Source: a bacterium (GTDB lineage Bacteria; Bacteroidota; Bacteroidia; Bacteroidales; Bacteroidaceae). From it: 41,976 bases of DNA. This document shows, piece after piece, positions 1 through 8,482 of the stretch. Within the stretch, counting starts at the first letter, position 1. Each line of letters opens with the position of its first letter. The stretch lies in the NCBI GenBank assembly GCA_004559785.1, contig SFXD01000005.1, positions 1-41,976 on the forward strand, written 5' to 3'. Below the pieces are notes generated by a model. That model ran no database searches. It worked only from the letters and a program-made list of their open reading frames with translations, and was not told the DNA's origin. The position numbers were made by a program, and so were the translations under genes.

Positions 1-35
1 TCGTCTTAGCTTACGTTGAGATAGTCAGACTTACG

Positions 36-2012
36 TCATCTCACAACCAGCTGGTTGCCTTCCATCCTTTGCATATAGCTTTGGATAAGGGCTTTCAGAT
101 GGCGTTCCATTTCCTTCTCGCAAGGAAGGTTCTTGCCGCATAGATTGTCCGTCAGCATCCAGTCCTTTTGATAGTTGTACAATCCTGTTGTCCGCTGTCC
201 ATCGAACTGCAACAGATACGGGTGCCGCACATATTGGTAAATGCCGTTGCTGTAGTTCACGGCCCACATACCAGATTGTTCTGCAGAAAGCAAGTCCTTG
301 CCGAAAGCGACGTATGGGTATGGGTAGCCAAGGGCGGCAAGCAAGGTAGGCATGATGTCTATCTGCTGGGCTACGCCTTCTCTGCTACCAGATGGGAAAA
401 TGTCGTGGGAAGGGTCGAATATGATGACAGGACTGCAGAAAAGCCCAAGGTCTGTCTGGTACTCCGCATGGTCGGACAGGTTCGTGTGGTCGCCGGTAAG
501 CACGAAGATAGTATTCTCGTACCAAGGTTGCCTGCATGCAGTCTCGAAGAAGAGGCGCAGGGCGTTGTCGGCATAGCGTATACACTTGTGGATTGGGTTG
601 GCATCCTCGTCTCGGAACGTCTCGGAATATTTGTCTGGTACTGCAAAAGGATGATGGCTGGATGCCGTAAAGACTGCCGTAACGAAAGGTTGCCTGATCT
701 CCGTCATCTTCAGGGCGTAGAACTGTAAGAAAGGCTCGTCCCATATAGCCCAAGTGCCATCGAAATCCCTGTCACCTCCGAATCGCTCGTCGCGGTTATA
801 TTCAGTCCTGCCATAATATGACTGGAAACCTGTAGAGCGTGCAAAAGCCTGGAATCCCATACTGCCATTCTGCGCCCCATGGAAGAATGCGCTGGAATAG
901 CCTACCCTACCCAACTCCCTTGCCAATCCTCCCACATCGTTCATAGATGCTGGGGTTAGGAAGAAAGGCTCCATGAACATTGGTATGGAACTCAGGATGC
1001 TCGGCATGCCGTCGATGCTTTTCCTCCCGTTGCAGAAGGAGTATTCGAAGGTCATTGAACAACTGCAGAGGCTGTCGAGGAATGGGGTGTAGCCCAGGTA
1101 TACGCCCCCATCGAGGTGTGTATTGCAGGCTCCGATGTATTCCCGTCCAAGGCTCTCCACTATCAACACCACCACATTCTTGCGCCGCATCTGCCCTCCT
1201 ACGGAATCGGGTGCATGGATGGGAGAGTATGTGGCGGCAAGTTCCTCGTCAGGCAAATACTTGGGATCTGCGAATGCACGCTTGCCAAATGTGCGTATTA
1301 TGGAGAAAGGCGTATTCAGCACTATCGCTGCCTCAGAGGGATGATTCACATATTGGTTGGCATTGCTCACGGTAATTGGCCTTACTGCAGCCGTGGCACC
1401 GCCCCTCATTCCTATAATGGCAAATGGGACGAACAGCAGTAATGCAAACGTATACGCGGAGTAGTAGCATACATATTCCCTCCTTCCGGCCAAGCTTATG
1501 GCGGACGTGGGCATCCGGTATGCACGGCACAAGAACCACAAAATTGCCAATGTCAGCAAGACAAGATACCAGTGCGATACGAGTTCCGCACCGAATACGG
1601 AAAGGAGGTTGTCCTCGTTAGAAAACTCCGACACTACCGTTGCTGTCGTCCTTCTGCCGGCAAAGCGGAAGTATACGCAATCCACCATATTTGTGATGAC
1701 TCCCACGCCATTGAAGAGAAGATAAACAGCCTTGGCGGATTTCTGCCATGCGGTCTTCTCCTTGAGACGGATAGGCAAAAGCATGAGGAAGGCATACAGC
1801 ACGTTGAGGTACATTATCGCCGACGTGTCGAAGCAGACACTGCCTGCAACCACGTCCCACGGGTTCAGTTCCATGAATCCAGAACCGAGCAAGTCCCAGT
1901 TCTCGAACAAGAATGCCATGCGGCAAACGGCAAAGGAGACATATACCAGCAGTATGTTCTGGACGAATGCTACCGTCGACAGGACGTAGCGGCATGGACA
2001 CTTTCCTTTCAT
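36..2012 (-). CDS. LtaS-like membrane sulfatase-fold transferase
   Basis: A 658-residue membrane protein of the alkaline-phosphatase/LTA synthase superfamily. About five hydrophobic segments lie in the first 205 residues, followed by a periplasmic catalytic domain. Visible metal and active-site elements are NVVVLIVESLG near residues 279-289, GRKSIDGMPS near 329-338, SSHHPF near 451-456 and TGDHTN near 505. The usual nucleophile is Thr in a KT-S-D context; here the aligned residue is Ser332. Family members transfer phosphoglycerol or phosphoethanolamine between lipids and glycans. It is the last gene of the five-gene unit starting at 5978 and overlaps the upstream gene by 4 bases, so I infer that it uses the lipid made by that unit. 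The substrate cannot be read from the sequence. Family assignment is sure, function is not. Confidence 0.85.
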   Translation of the reverse strand: MKGKCPCRYVLSTVAFVQNILLVYVSFAVCRMAFLFENWDLLGSGFMELNPWDVVAGSVCFDTSAIMYLNVLYAFLMLLPIRLKEKTAWQKSAKAVYLLFNGVGVITNMVDCVYFRFAGRRTTATVVSEFSNEDNLLSVFGAELVSHWYLVLLTLAILWFLCRAYRMPTSAISLAGRREYVCYYSAYTFALLLFVPFAIIGMRGGATAAVRPITVSNANQYVNHPSEAAIVLNTPFSIIRTFGKRAFADPKYLPDEELAATYSPIHAPDSVGGQMRRKNVVVLIVESLGREYIGACNTHLDGGVYLGYTPFLDSLCSCSMTFEYSFCNGRKSIDGMPSILSSIPMFMEPFFLTPASMNDVGGLARELGRVGYSSAFFHGAQNGSMGFQAFARSTGFQSYYGRTEYNRDERFGGDRDFDGTWAIWDEPFLQFYALKMTEIRQPFVTAVFTASSHHPFAVPDKYSETFRDEDANPIHKCIRYADNALRLFFETACRQPWYENTIFVLTGDHTNLSDHAEYQTDLGLFCSPVIIFDPSHDIFPSGSREGVAQQIDIMPTLLAALGYPYPYVAFGKDLLSAEQSGMWAVNYSNGIYQYVRHPYLLQFDGQRTTGLYNYQKDWMLTDNLCGKNLPCEKEMERHLKALIQSYMQRMEGNQLVVR

Positions 2013-3085
2013 GATTCGCTTACCCTATCTACGTCATTATTCCCTGCATGAATCTTCATGAGCATGATACCCACCAAAATCCAAATTATCTCCCTAAGCC
2101 TGCAGATGATGCTGACAAACATTCCGACGGCGGCTGACATGCCCAATGCCGCAATGGAAATCACGAACCCGCCCTCCTGAACTCCAAGTTGCATGGGGAG
2201 GAATCCCATGACATTGGCAAAGAGTGAGGTGAAAGCCAGGATAAGCATGGAATGAAGGTACGTCAGGATGAATCCATCAATGCCTCCTCCGGAGTCGATT
2301 CCGAACAGGAGCAACATGAAGAACACCTCGGAACTTTGCACCACCCGTGAAAGATACTCGAGTATGAGGCTTGTATAGAACGCCTTCCTATCCTGTCGGT
2401 GCAGGTCAGATATCTGACGGTCTATCTCGGCAAGCATCTCGGCATGTGCGGCTATGAACCTCTCGCTCCATGCCCCCAGTCCGGGAATCTTGCCTATCCA
2501 TCGTATCAATTTCAGCGCGACGCCGTTCCTATAGCCGACAGAGAAGACATAGAATGCGAGCAGGCAGAAGATGCAGACAAAGGCAAGCGTGACCCCTACC
2601 GTCCAGTTCATTGGTACATTGCCGCACAATGCGAGTATGGCGTAGACGAAAACCGATAAGAACCAAAACCAGAAATGAGCGAAGAAGTGCATCATGGCAT
2701 ACAGGATGACCGAAGACGTAGCGCGCTCCTTGCCTATGTCCTTGGAGAGTTCCATAATACGGTATGGCTCGCCGCCAAGTCCTCCCACGGGCGTAGCATA
2801 GTTCAGGGCGTAGCCGGTGACTGTAAGCCTGTAGAGTCGGGAGAAACTGACACTACGTTCTCCCGCAGCATGATTGCCACCCTTGATAATGCTCATCCAC
2901 GACAGGGCGTTGATGGCATATATCACGAGCCATATACCCACGATAGGCACGAGCCAATAACCAGCCTTGCATACATGCATCCACAAGTCGGCAAAGCTGA
3001 CGTCGAAGGTGAGCATCATGACTACCACGGCAGCCAAGCCGAAGAAGAAGAACAGGTTGTTTACCCTTTGCTTGGTCCAGGTCAT
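2009..3085 (-). CDS. YbhN/UPF0104 (LPG synthase TM-region) family membrane protein
   Basis: A 358-residue polytopic protein with about eight hydrophobic segments and the family hallmark NYATPVGGLGGEPYR near residues 115-130. It corresponds to the transmembrane half of lysylphosphatidylglycerol synthase/flippase (PF03706-like) without the soluble aminoacyl transferase domain. Relatives are thought to move or expose lipids or to assist head-group modification. The start overlaps the stop of the CDP-alcohol phosphotransferase gene by 4 bases, and its stop overlaps the next gene by 4 bases, which implies translational coupling. By position I infer that it moves the product of the upstream enzymes across the inner membrane. 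Transport activity is not shown by sequence. Confidence 0.82.
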   Translation of the reverse strand: MTWTKQRVNNLFFFFGLAAVVVMMLTFDVSFADLWMHVCKAGYWLVPIVGIWLVIYAINALSWMSIIKGGNHAAGERSVSFSRLYRLTVTGYALNYATPVGGLGGEPYRIMELSKDIGKERATSSVILYAMMHFFAHFWFWFLSVFVYAILALCGNVPMNWTVGVTLAFVCIFCLLAFYVFSVGYRNGVALKLIRWIGKIPGLGAWSERFIAAHAEMLAEIDRQISDLHRQDRKAFYTSLILEYLSRVVQSSEVFFMLLLFGIDSGGGIDGFILTYLHSMLILAFTSLFANVMGFLPMQLGVQEGGFVISIAALGMSAAVGMFVSIICRLREIIWILVGIMLMKIHAGNNDVDRVSES

Positions 3086-4074
3086 GGCATCGTCTGCAAT
3101 TTATCGGTCAGGATGCCACAGAAACGCTCATGCCTATGTATGATGTAAAGGCATAGTGCAGACATGAAGAATCCTTCGAAGATGAAGTTCAGCGAAGGCA
3201 CGTCGGCCAGGCAGAAAAGGAAGAGGAATGCCGAGCGGAAATTGAACGTCAGCAATCCGTTCAACTTGATTACAGGCAAGGAATACCTGTGGAAGTCCTC
3301 TCTCAGTTCTTCGGGTATATTGCCCTCTGCATGGTATTTCTCGCGCAGGCGTGCCATCAGCGCCTGGAACTTGGGCGTCCATTGCTCCTGCTTCCGGGTA
3401 TAGCCTATGTACGATTTTAGGAAGAACCTCCACATTCTGTTTCTCTCTACGGGCGTATCGTCATATATCTGCTGCTGCTTGACAGAGGAGTCGAGTTCGC
3501 TGCCCTTCTCCCCCTTGAGGAAGAACAGATGTGCCTGGATGTAGTAGTCTGCCGTGCGTGCCTGCCAGCTGAAGCATACGAATCCCGTATAAAGGGCGAA
3601 AGCGAGCAGCAGCAGCGTGGCTATCATGGCATTTCGCTGTGTGTCCTCTATGCCGAGCCATCCAAACTCTATGCTGTGATGATGGTAGAAGCGTATCACC
3701 ATGCCCACGTAGATGGGGGTAAACCAGACGAAGCCTGCCAGTCCGTCGAGGATGCGCCCCAGCCTCGACTTCTTTCCCGTCATGCGAGCAAGCTGCCCGT
3801 CCGTACAATCCAGGACGTCGGCCCACAGAAGCAGGATAATACCTATGACGTTGAGCCACAGCCCGTGAGTCCCTCCGTAGTGGAAACTGCCCTGCGCAAA
3901 GAACCAACTGCTGGCAGCCCCTATTATCATGGAGATAATGGTGACTGTATTGGGATGAATGTCTAATCTGGCAAACAACAATGCCCATAGGTATGCGAAT
4001 GGGCGGACTACCTTGATATCCAACCAGTCATCAGTCTCGGATGACTTTAGGGTAGACTGTACTTTCTCGTTCAT
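3082..4074 (-). CDS. CDP-alcohol phosphotransferase family protein with altered motif
   Basis: A 330-residue membrane enzyme of the CDP-alcohol phosphatidyltransferase superfamily, which transfers a phospho-alcohol from CDP to an acceptor. The motif near residues 92-115 reads D-x2-DG-x2-AR-x8-G-x3-D, as the family requires, but the fourth Asp (D-x3-D) is replaced by Gly, in DGLAGF. That Asp is normally proposed as the general base. The protein is longer than PssA-type enzymes because of a cytosolic insert around residues 165-245 that carries many charged residues. It is probably coupled to the cytidylyltransferase gene upstream, separated by 114 bases. Likely reaction: CDP-amino-alcohol plus a lipid acceptor giving a zwitterionic lipid. 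The missing Asp leaves open a variant mechanism or loss of activity. Confidence 0.8.
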   Translation of the reverse strand: MNEKVQSTLKSSETDDWLDIKVVRPFAYLWALLFARLDIHPNTVTIISMIIGAASSWFFAQGSFHYGGTHGLWLNVIGIILLLWADVLDCTDGQLARMTGKKSRLGRILDGLAGFVWFTPIYVGMVIRFYHHHSIEFGWLGIEDTQRNAMIATLLLLAFALYTGFVCFSWQARTADYYIQAHLFFLKGEKGSELDSSVKQQQIYDDTPVERNRMWRFFLKSYIGYTRKQEQWTPKFQALMARLREKYHAEGNIPEELREDFHRYSLPVIKLNGLLTFNFRSAFLFLFCLADVPSLNFIFEGFFMSALCLYIIHRHERFCGILTDKLQTMP

Positions 4075-4188
4075 AATGTCTTAAAAAACCAATCCTATTT
4101 CCTAAATGTGCGGCAGTCGTTTCCCAACGCTCATTGGATTGACGTATACCCACATATTATATATATATAACAAACACAAGCCGAAGTC

Positions 4189-4938
4189 TTACCAGAGTTC
4201 GGCAGGTATCCTCTGCTTGGCGTTCTCAAAGTCTTCCACCGTGTCCAGTTCGCAGGAGAACAAGTCCGTGACATCCATCACCCTGAACGTACGTCCCTTG
4301 GCAAGCAGTCGTTCGAAAGCCAATTCGTAGAATTTGTCCTCAAGGCGCTCCTCGTTCATCATCACCTCAAGCTCGCTATACAGTGCCGACGTGTACTCCT
4401 CGCCCATCTTCTCGATGCCGAGGCTCTCGCCCGCAGCCTGGCTGGGATTGCACGTCTTGCTGATTTCCAGGATGGAGCCAGAGTCATCCGTCACCACCTT
4501 CATCTCCTCGTCCCCGAGTTCGTGCCTGATAAGGGTTAGGACGTTGTCGTCGCCAGACGTCAGGACACGGGTCAGTATGCGCGGGTCGTATAGCAGGTCG
4601 CTGTCCAGCAGCAAGATGTCCTTGCCCTCGGCTTCCCTGCGCGCAAGCCACAGGGAATAGATGTTGTTGGTAGAGGCATAGTCGGGATTGTGGATGAAAC
4701 TAACGTTCACGTCAGCCCCATAACGTTCCGTAACGAAATTCTCGACCATCGTATGCAAATATCCTGTGACGATTACGACGTCTGTCACCCCATTAGCCAA
4801 CAGGGCATCCATGGAACGTTGCAGCAACGAACGTCCGCCTATGTCAAGAAGGCACTTGGGGGTGCTTAGTGTCAGTGGGCGCAGGCGAGTTGCCATCCCT
4901 GCAGCAAGAATGATAGCCTTCATGTTTCCAGCCCTCAT
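4189..4938 (-). CDS. LicC-like nucleotidyltransferase (probable CTP:phospho-alcohol cytidylyltransferase)
   Basis: A 249-residue cytosolic NTP transferase. The N-terminal signature ILAAGMATRLRPLT followed by TPKCL is the nucleotide-binding loop of sugar-phosphate and phosphocholine nucleotidyltransferases, and DSDLL near residue 117 is the metal-binding acidic pair. Its short length and lack of a left-handed beta-helix fit LicC or PntC-type cytidylyltransferases better than glucose-1-phosphate enzymes. The gene overlaps the PLP-enzyme gene by 4 bases (ATGA). An alternative start is Met at 4923 (MKAIIL). I infer that it activates the phospho-amino-alcohol made by the upstream enzyme as a CDP derivative for the phosphotransferase downstream. 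The family is clear, the substrate is inferred. Confidence 0.8.
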   Translation of the reverse strand: MRAGNMKAIILAAGMATRLRPLTLSTPKCLLDIGGRSLLQRSMDALLANGVTDVVIVTGYLHTMVENFVTERYGADVNVSFIHNPDYASTNNIYSLWLARREAEGKDILLLDSDLLYDPRILTRVLTSGDDNVLTLIRHELGDEEMKVVTDDSGSILEISKTCNPSQAAGESLGIEKMGEEYTSALYSELEVMMNEERLEDKFYELAFERLLAKGRTFRVMDVTDLFSCELDTVEDFENAKQRIPAELW

Positions 4939-5978
4939 CCGCGGATTGCCTTTGCAACCCTCTTTATGGTATCTACCACCACCTGTATCTGTTCCTTGCG
5001 CCCGAGCGTGATGCGCAGGCAGGACTCCATGCCCTTGTCCGTCATGAACTTGATCTTGTAGTCCTGTTCCTTCATGGCAGCCTGCAATGCCTCCTTGATT
5101 TCCGAAGGGTACTTGACGAGGATAAAGTTGGCGACACTCTTGTAGACCTTGAATCCTGGCTCTCCGCCCAATTCCTTCTTGAACAGTTGCCTATCCCACT
5201 CCATTTCGTCCGCCACCTTGCGGTAGTGTTCCTCGCTCTCCAGGGCGGCAAGTGCCACGGCCTCCGAGAACCTATTGTAGCCAAGGTACTTGTTGCAGTA
5301 GCTTAGGAACTGGTCGTGTCCAGCTCCGATGAAGGCAAAGCCCACGCGAAGTCCTGGCAATCCGTAGAACTTGCTCAGGGTGCGTGAAATGATAAGGTTG
5401 CCGTACTTGTTCACGAGGGGTGCTATATAGTCCGTATCGCAAGAGACGAAGCTGGCATAAGCCTCATCCACCAGCACCATGGTATCGGCAGGTATGTTCT
5501 CCATTATCCTTCCTATCTCCTCCGATGTCAGGCTGTTGCCTGTTGGGTTGTTGGGCGATGCCAGCAGCAGCATCCTGGGATGTATGCGGTTGGTGTAGCT
5601 GATTACCTCGTCGACGTCGTAGCTGAACGTATCCTCCTTCTCGTACAGGGGGTACATGTATGTGTCGCCTCCGCACTCGCTTGCCACGCGGTTGTAGTAC
5701 CACCACGAGAACTGTGGTATCAGTATGGTGCGGTTGTCGTCCTGTGTAAGGAAGTAATGAATGGAGTTCTTCAGCAAATCCTCGCCTCCATATCCCAGCA
5801 ATACCTGCTCTTCGGGGACCCCGTACATCTCGCTCAGCCTGACTGAGATGACGCTCTTCTTCCCCTCGTCGTAGATGCGGGTATAGAAACAAAGGGTTTC
5901 GGGATTGAATTGTCTTATGGCATTGACTACCTTTTCGGAAGGCTTGAAATTGAACTCGTTTCTATCAAGATAATTCAT
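4935..5978 (-). CDS. HisC/CobD-like PLP-dependent aminotransferase or decarboxylase
   Basis: A 347-residue fold-type I PLP enzyme of the histidinol-phosphate aminotransferase/threonine-phosphate decarboxylase group. Visible motifs are ASPNNPTG near residue 140, DEAYASF near 170, and TLSKFYGLPGLRVGF near 200-214, which contains the Schiff-base Lys and the phosphate-binding Arg. The FY...PGLR spacing is closer to CobD than to typical HisC. CobD-type enzymes decarboxylate O-phospho-threonine or, in some relatives, O-phospho-serine to phosphoethanolamine. The gene is first in a unit with a cytidylyltransferase and a CDP-alcohol phosphotransferase, which argues for making a head-group precursor rather than histidine. 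No other his gene is present in this window. An aminotransferase role on a phosphorylated substrate remains possible. Confidence 0.78.
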   Translation of the reverse strand: MNYLDRNEFNFKPSEKVVNAIRQFNPETLCFYTRIYDEGKKSVISVRLSEMYGVPEEQVLLGYGGEDLLKNSIHYFLTQDDNRTILIPQFSWWYYNRVASECGGDTYMYPLYEKEDTFSYDVDEVISYTNRIHPRMLLLASPNNPTGNSLTSEEIGRIMENIPADTMVLVDEAYASFVSCDTDYIAPLVNKYGNLIISRTLSKFYGLPGLRVGFAFIGAGHDQFLSYCNKYLGYNRFSEAVALAALESEEHYRKVADEMEWDRQLFKKELGGEPGFKVYKSVANFILVKYPSEIKEALQAAMKEQDYKIKFMTDKGMESCLRITLGRKEQIQVVVDTIKRVAKAIRG

Positions 5979-6022
5979 CGTGAATTAATTATGCAATATC
6001 GTATAGATTTTCAAATTGGCTG

Positions 6023-6054
6023 CAAATTTATGCTATTTTTCCGAAAACGCCAAA
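6023..6054 (-). promoter_or_regulatory. Bacteroidetes-type promoter for the head-group unit
   Basis: On the minus strand TTTG (6051-6054) is followed by 20 bases and TAAATTTG (6023-6030). This matches the Bacteroidetes sigma factor pattern TTTG-N19-21-TAnnTTTG. It lies about 45 bases upstream of the PLP-enzyme start at 5978 and points into it. Confidence 0.72.
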
Positions 6055-6153
6055 CTTTTACGGCATTAATACTCGTTGGGTTGTCCTTATGTGTCACACC
6101 TCTGCAATAATTCATATTTGCACATACAGCCAGAAATGCTGACGGACACCATG

Positions 6154-7980
6154 TCATGGCAGCCTGGAATAGGTGTAATGCAACAGGTTGCTAATCTTGC
6201 GCACCCTCTCGCTATGCGACTCTGTAGTGCCGTCCCCCGGGTTGAGCACCTGCCCCGTATACAGGTCGGTGAACGTACTGCCCGTGGCATCCTTGAACAT
6301 AATGCCACCGGGGTACGTACAGTAGACGCATGGATGCCTGTAGTTGCGGCTTAGCACGTTGCGGCTCCAAGGGAAGTCGTCGTGAGGGATTCCCATCTGT
6401 GCGAGCAAGGTGGCAGCGATGTCCCCCTGCGATACGAGTACGGGGATCGTGCGAGGTTCCCTGACGGCACCTCCCAACAGCAGCAATGGCATGTGGAAGA
6501 ACTCGGGGTCGCTCATGTCCAGCCCGTATGTCACGCCGTGGTCTGCGAATACTACTATGAGCAGGTTGTCCCATACGGGTGTCCGGCTCAGGCTGTCGAG
6601 GAACTGTCCAAGGCAATGGTCGGTGTACGCAAAGGCATTGTACACCTCGTCGTCCAGCCTTTGGTATGGCACCTGCCATGGTTCGTGGCTCGAGATAGTC
6701 TGGTAGCCTATGTACCACGGGGATTCGGGACTCTTGGATAGGGCGATGCCCATCAGGCGGTTGAGCGAGATGCTGTCATTTGCCCCCCACGAGTCACGCT
6801 CATGCCGTGGGACGTCTATGCTCTCTATCCCGAGAACGGGGTCAAAGCCCATGGCAAGCAGGTACTTCTCCTTGTTCATCACCGTCTGGTCTCCGCCATA
6901 CAGGTACTCTGCCTCATATCCCACGGACCTCAGCGAGCGTGCCAGCGAAGGCAGGCGTAGCAGGCAGTCGTCGTCCTGCATTAGGCTCAGTGTGGGATAG
7001 CTTACGTAGCCCGACACGAAACTGACCGTACCTCGGTCGGTGCGGAAGCTCGTCGCCCAGGCATTGGTGAAGTTCACCCCCCGTTCCATCCAGCGGCACA
7101 GTTCCGGGGTCACCCCCTTGTGCCCCCCAAGTGTCTCTATCATGCTGGCACCGCATCCTTCAAGCTGTATTGTAATGATGTTTGGGCGAGTCTGCCTGAG
7201 TAGCGTGTCTGCCACGTCCTCGGTGTCGGCCGGGAACATCTCGCCAGCCATGCTGCTGCACTCCGCCTCGCCATCGCTAAGGCAGAACTGCCTGTCAGCG
7301 GGCTTGGCATACAGGATTGCAGACGACATGAAATGCCTGACGGGATTGACAGCCGCATGGTTGAGCAGCAACCTGTCTGAATGGAATGCAGCAGACTCTC
7401 GTCCCCGGTGCCATGAGAAGTTCGTCAGCACCAGAAGCACTATGAAGCCTGCCATGCAGAACGGCTCGGCCGCACCGGGCTTGGCAAGCCTTCCACGCGG
7501 AGTGGCAAGACGGCTTAGCCCGCATGCTGCCAGCACAGACAGGACAAACGCCACCATCCTCCATGCTATGTAGCTTGCCGGCACGCTCGCGCCCACCTCT
7601 CCGGGCGAGAACATATATCCGAATATGCTGGCGTCGAGCTTGAACTTCCAGTAGGCATACATCACGGCATCTGCCACGATAAGCAGCACCGAGAGGAAGA
7701 GGACGGCCATCATGCATCGTCCGGCACATGCCCTAAGGTCGGAGCCGTCGCTCCTCCATGCCGCCGCCACGCATAGCCATGCAGGCAGCACGGCCACGAA
7801 AGCCGTCGCCACGTCCAGTCCTAAGCCTGCCAGCAGACAGCCAGCCACCTCGCCGGCAGACAAGTCTCCACCTGCGTTGTACAACAGGAAAACCACCTTG
7901 CCTACGAGTGCCACCACGAGGTATACCAGCACCTGTGCATATACAAAGAGCGTCCTTGCGTATCCGTGAATCTTTCTCAT
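6154..7980 (-). CDS. LTA synthase family (sulfatase-fold) membrane protein
   Basis: A 608-residue protein with about five membrane segments in the first 195 residues and a C-terminal sulfatase-fold domain. NIITIQLEG (Glu274) gives a metal ligand, FRTDRG carries the expected Thr nucleophile (Thr314), SSHEPW lies near residue 426, and VFADHG is the distal metal site near residue 473. Its relatives transfer phospho-head groups or act as phosphatases in the periplasm. It lacks the CxPxR motif of true sulfatases, so no formylglycine maturation is expected. It sits 43 bases downstream of rnhA on the same strand and may be read from the argS promoter. It is a paralog in type, but not a close copy, of the enzyme at 36-2012. 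Confidence 0.85.
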   Translation of the reverse strand: MRKIHGYARTLFVYAQVLVYLVVALVGKVVFLLYNAGGDLSAGEVAGCLLAGLGLDVATAFVAVLPAWLCVAAAWRSDGSDLRACAGRCMMAVLFLSVLLIVADAVMYAYWKFKLDASIFGYMFSPGEVGASVPASYIAWRMVAFVLSVLAACGLSRLATPRGRLAKPGAAEPFCMAGFIVLLVLTNFSWHRGRESAAFHSDRLLLNHAAVNPVRHFMSSAILYAKPADRQFCLSDGEAECSSMAGEMFPADTEDVADTLLRQTRPNIITIQLEGCGASMIETLGGHKGVTPELCRWMERGVNFTNAWATSFRTDRGTVSFVSGYVSYPTLSLMQDDDCLLRLPSLARSLRSVGYEAEYLYGGDQTVMNKEKYLLAMGFDPVLGIESIDVPRHERDSWGANDSISLNRLMGIALSKSPESPWYIGYQTISSHEPWQVPYQRLDDEVYNAFAYTDHCLGQFLDSLSRTPVWDNLLIVVFADHGVTYGLDMSDPEFFHMPLLLLGGAVREPRTIPVLVSQGDIAATLLAQMGIPHDDFPWSRNVLSRNYRHPCVYCTYPGGIMFKDATGSTFTDLYTGQVLNPGDGTTESHSERVRKISNLLHYTYSRLP

Positions 7981-8023
7981 GTCGTACTATTAAAGGGTTG
8001 TCCTAAAAAGAAGAAAGCGTATG

Positions 8024-8473
8024 TCATTTCCTCCCGAAGTCGGCAGGTATCTCGCCCCACTCTCCGGTCTCCCACTTCAGGACTGGCGCATGCTGCGGAT
8101 TGTTCCTCAGCCACGCCTCGGCCCGGGCTATCAGTCCATGCAACTCTGCCGTGGCAGGAGTCCTCACAAGTTTGGTCTTGCACCTCATGTTCTTCACCCA
8201 CAATATGGCATTGTAGCTGTCGCTGTACACCTTCATGTCCCACCCATTCCGCTTGATGAGAGCCAGGGCATGTACGATGGCAAGGAACTCACCTATGTTG
8301 TTTGTCCCATATACAGGGCCAAAATGGAACAGTTGCTGGCAGTTGCCCAGGTACACCCCGCGGTATTCCATGGGTCCTGGGTTCCCGCTACATCCGGCAT
8401 CCACCGCAATGGCGTTGAAATCCACCAAATCCTTCAGCCGTTCGTAGTCCATAAGCTGATTCTTGCATATCAT
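8024..8473 (-). CDS. rnhA: Ribonuclease H family protein
   Basis: A 149-residue RNase H fold that cleaves RNA in RNA-DNA hybrids. The four catalytic acids are visible: Asp25 in VDAGCSGNPG, Glu62 in NNIGEFLA, Asp85 in YSDS and Asp145 near the C terminus in PADFG. Length fits a stand-alone RNase HI-type domain without the N-terminal hybrid-binding domain that some Bacteroidetes copies carry. A second Met lies 21 bases into the frame (MDYERL, start 8452) and could be the true start. It begins 9 bases after argS on the same strand, so cotranscription is likely. Confidence 0.88.
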   Translation of the reverse strand: MICKNQLMDYERLKDLVDFNAIAVDAGCSGNPGPMEYRGVYLGNCQQLFHFGPVYGTNNIGEFLAIVHALALIKRNGWDMKVYSDSYNAILWVKNMRCKTKLVRTPATAELHGLIARAEAWLRNNPQHAPVLKWETGEWGEIPADFGRK

Positions 8474-8482
8474 GTGTGGGTG

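Noticed and set aside
4935..5978. hisC for histidine biosynthesis
   Set aside because: The motif around the PLP Lys is closer to CobD, and the neighbours are lipid head-group enzymes with no his gene in the window. Not strictly excluded.
6154..7980. True sulfatase
   Set aside because: No CxPxR/SxPxR signature; the N-terminal membrane segments and the FRTDRG block place it in the LtaS-like group.
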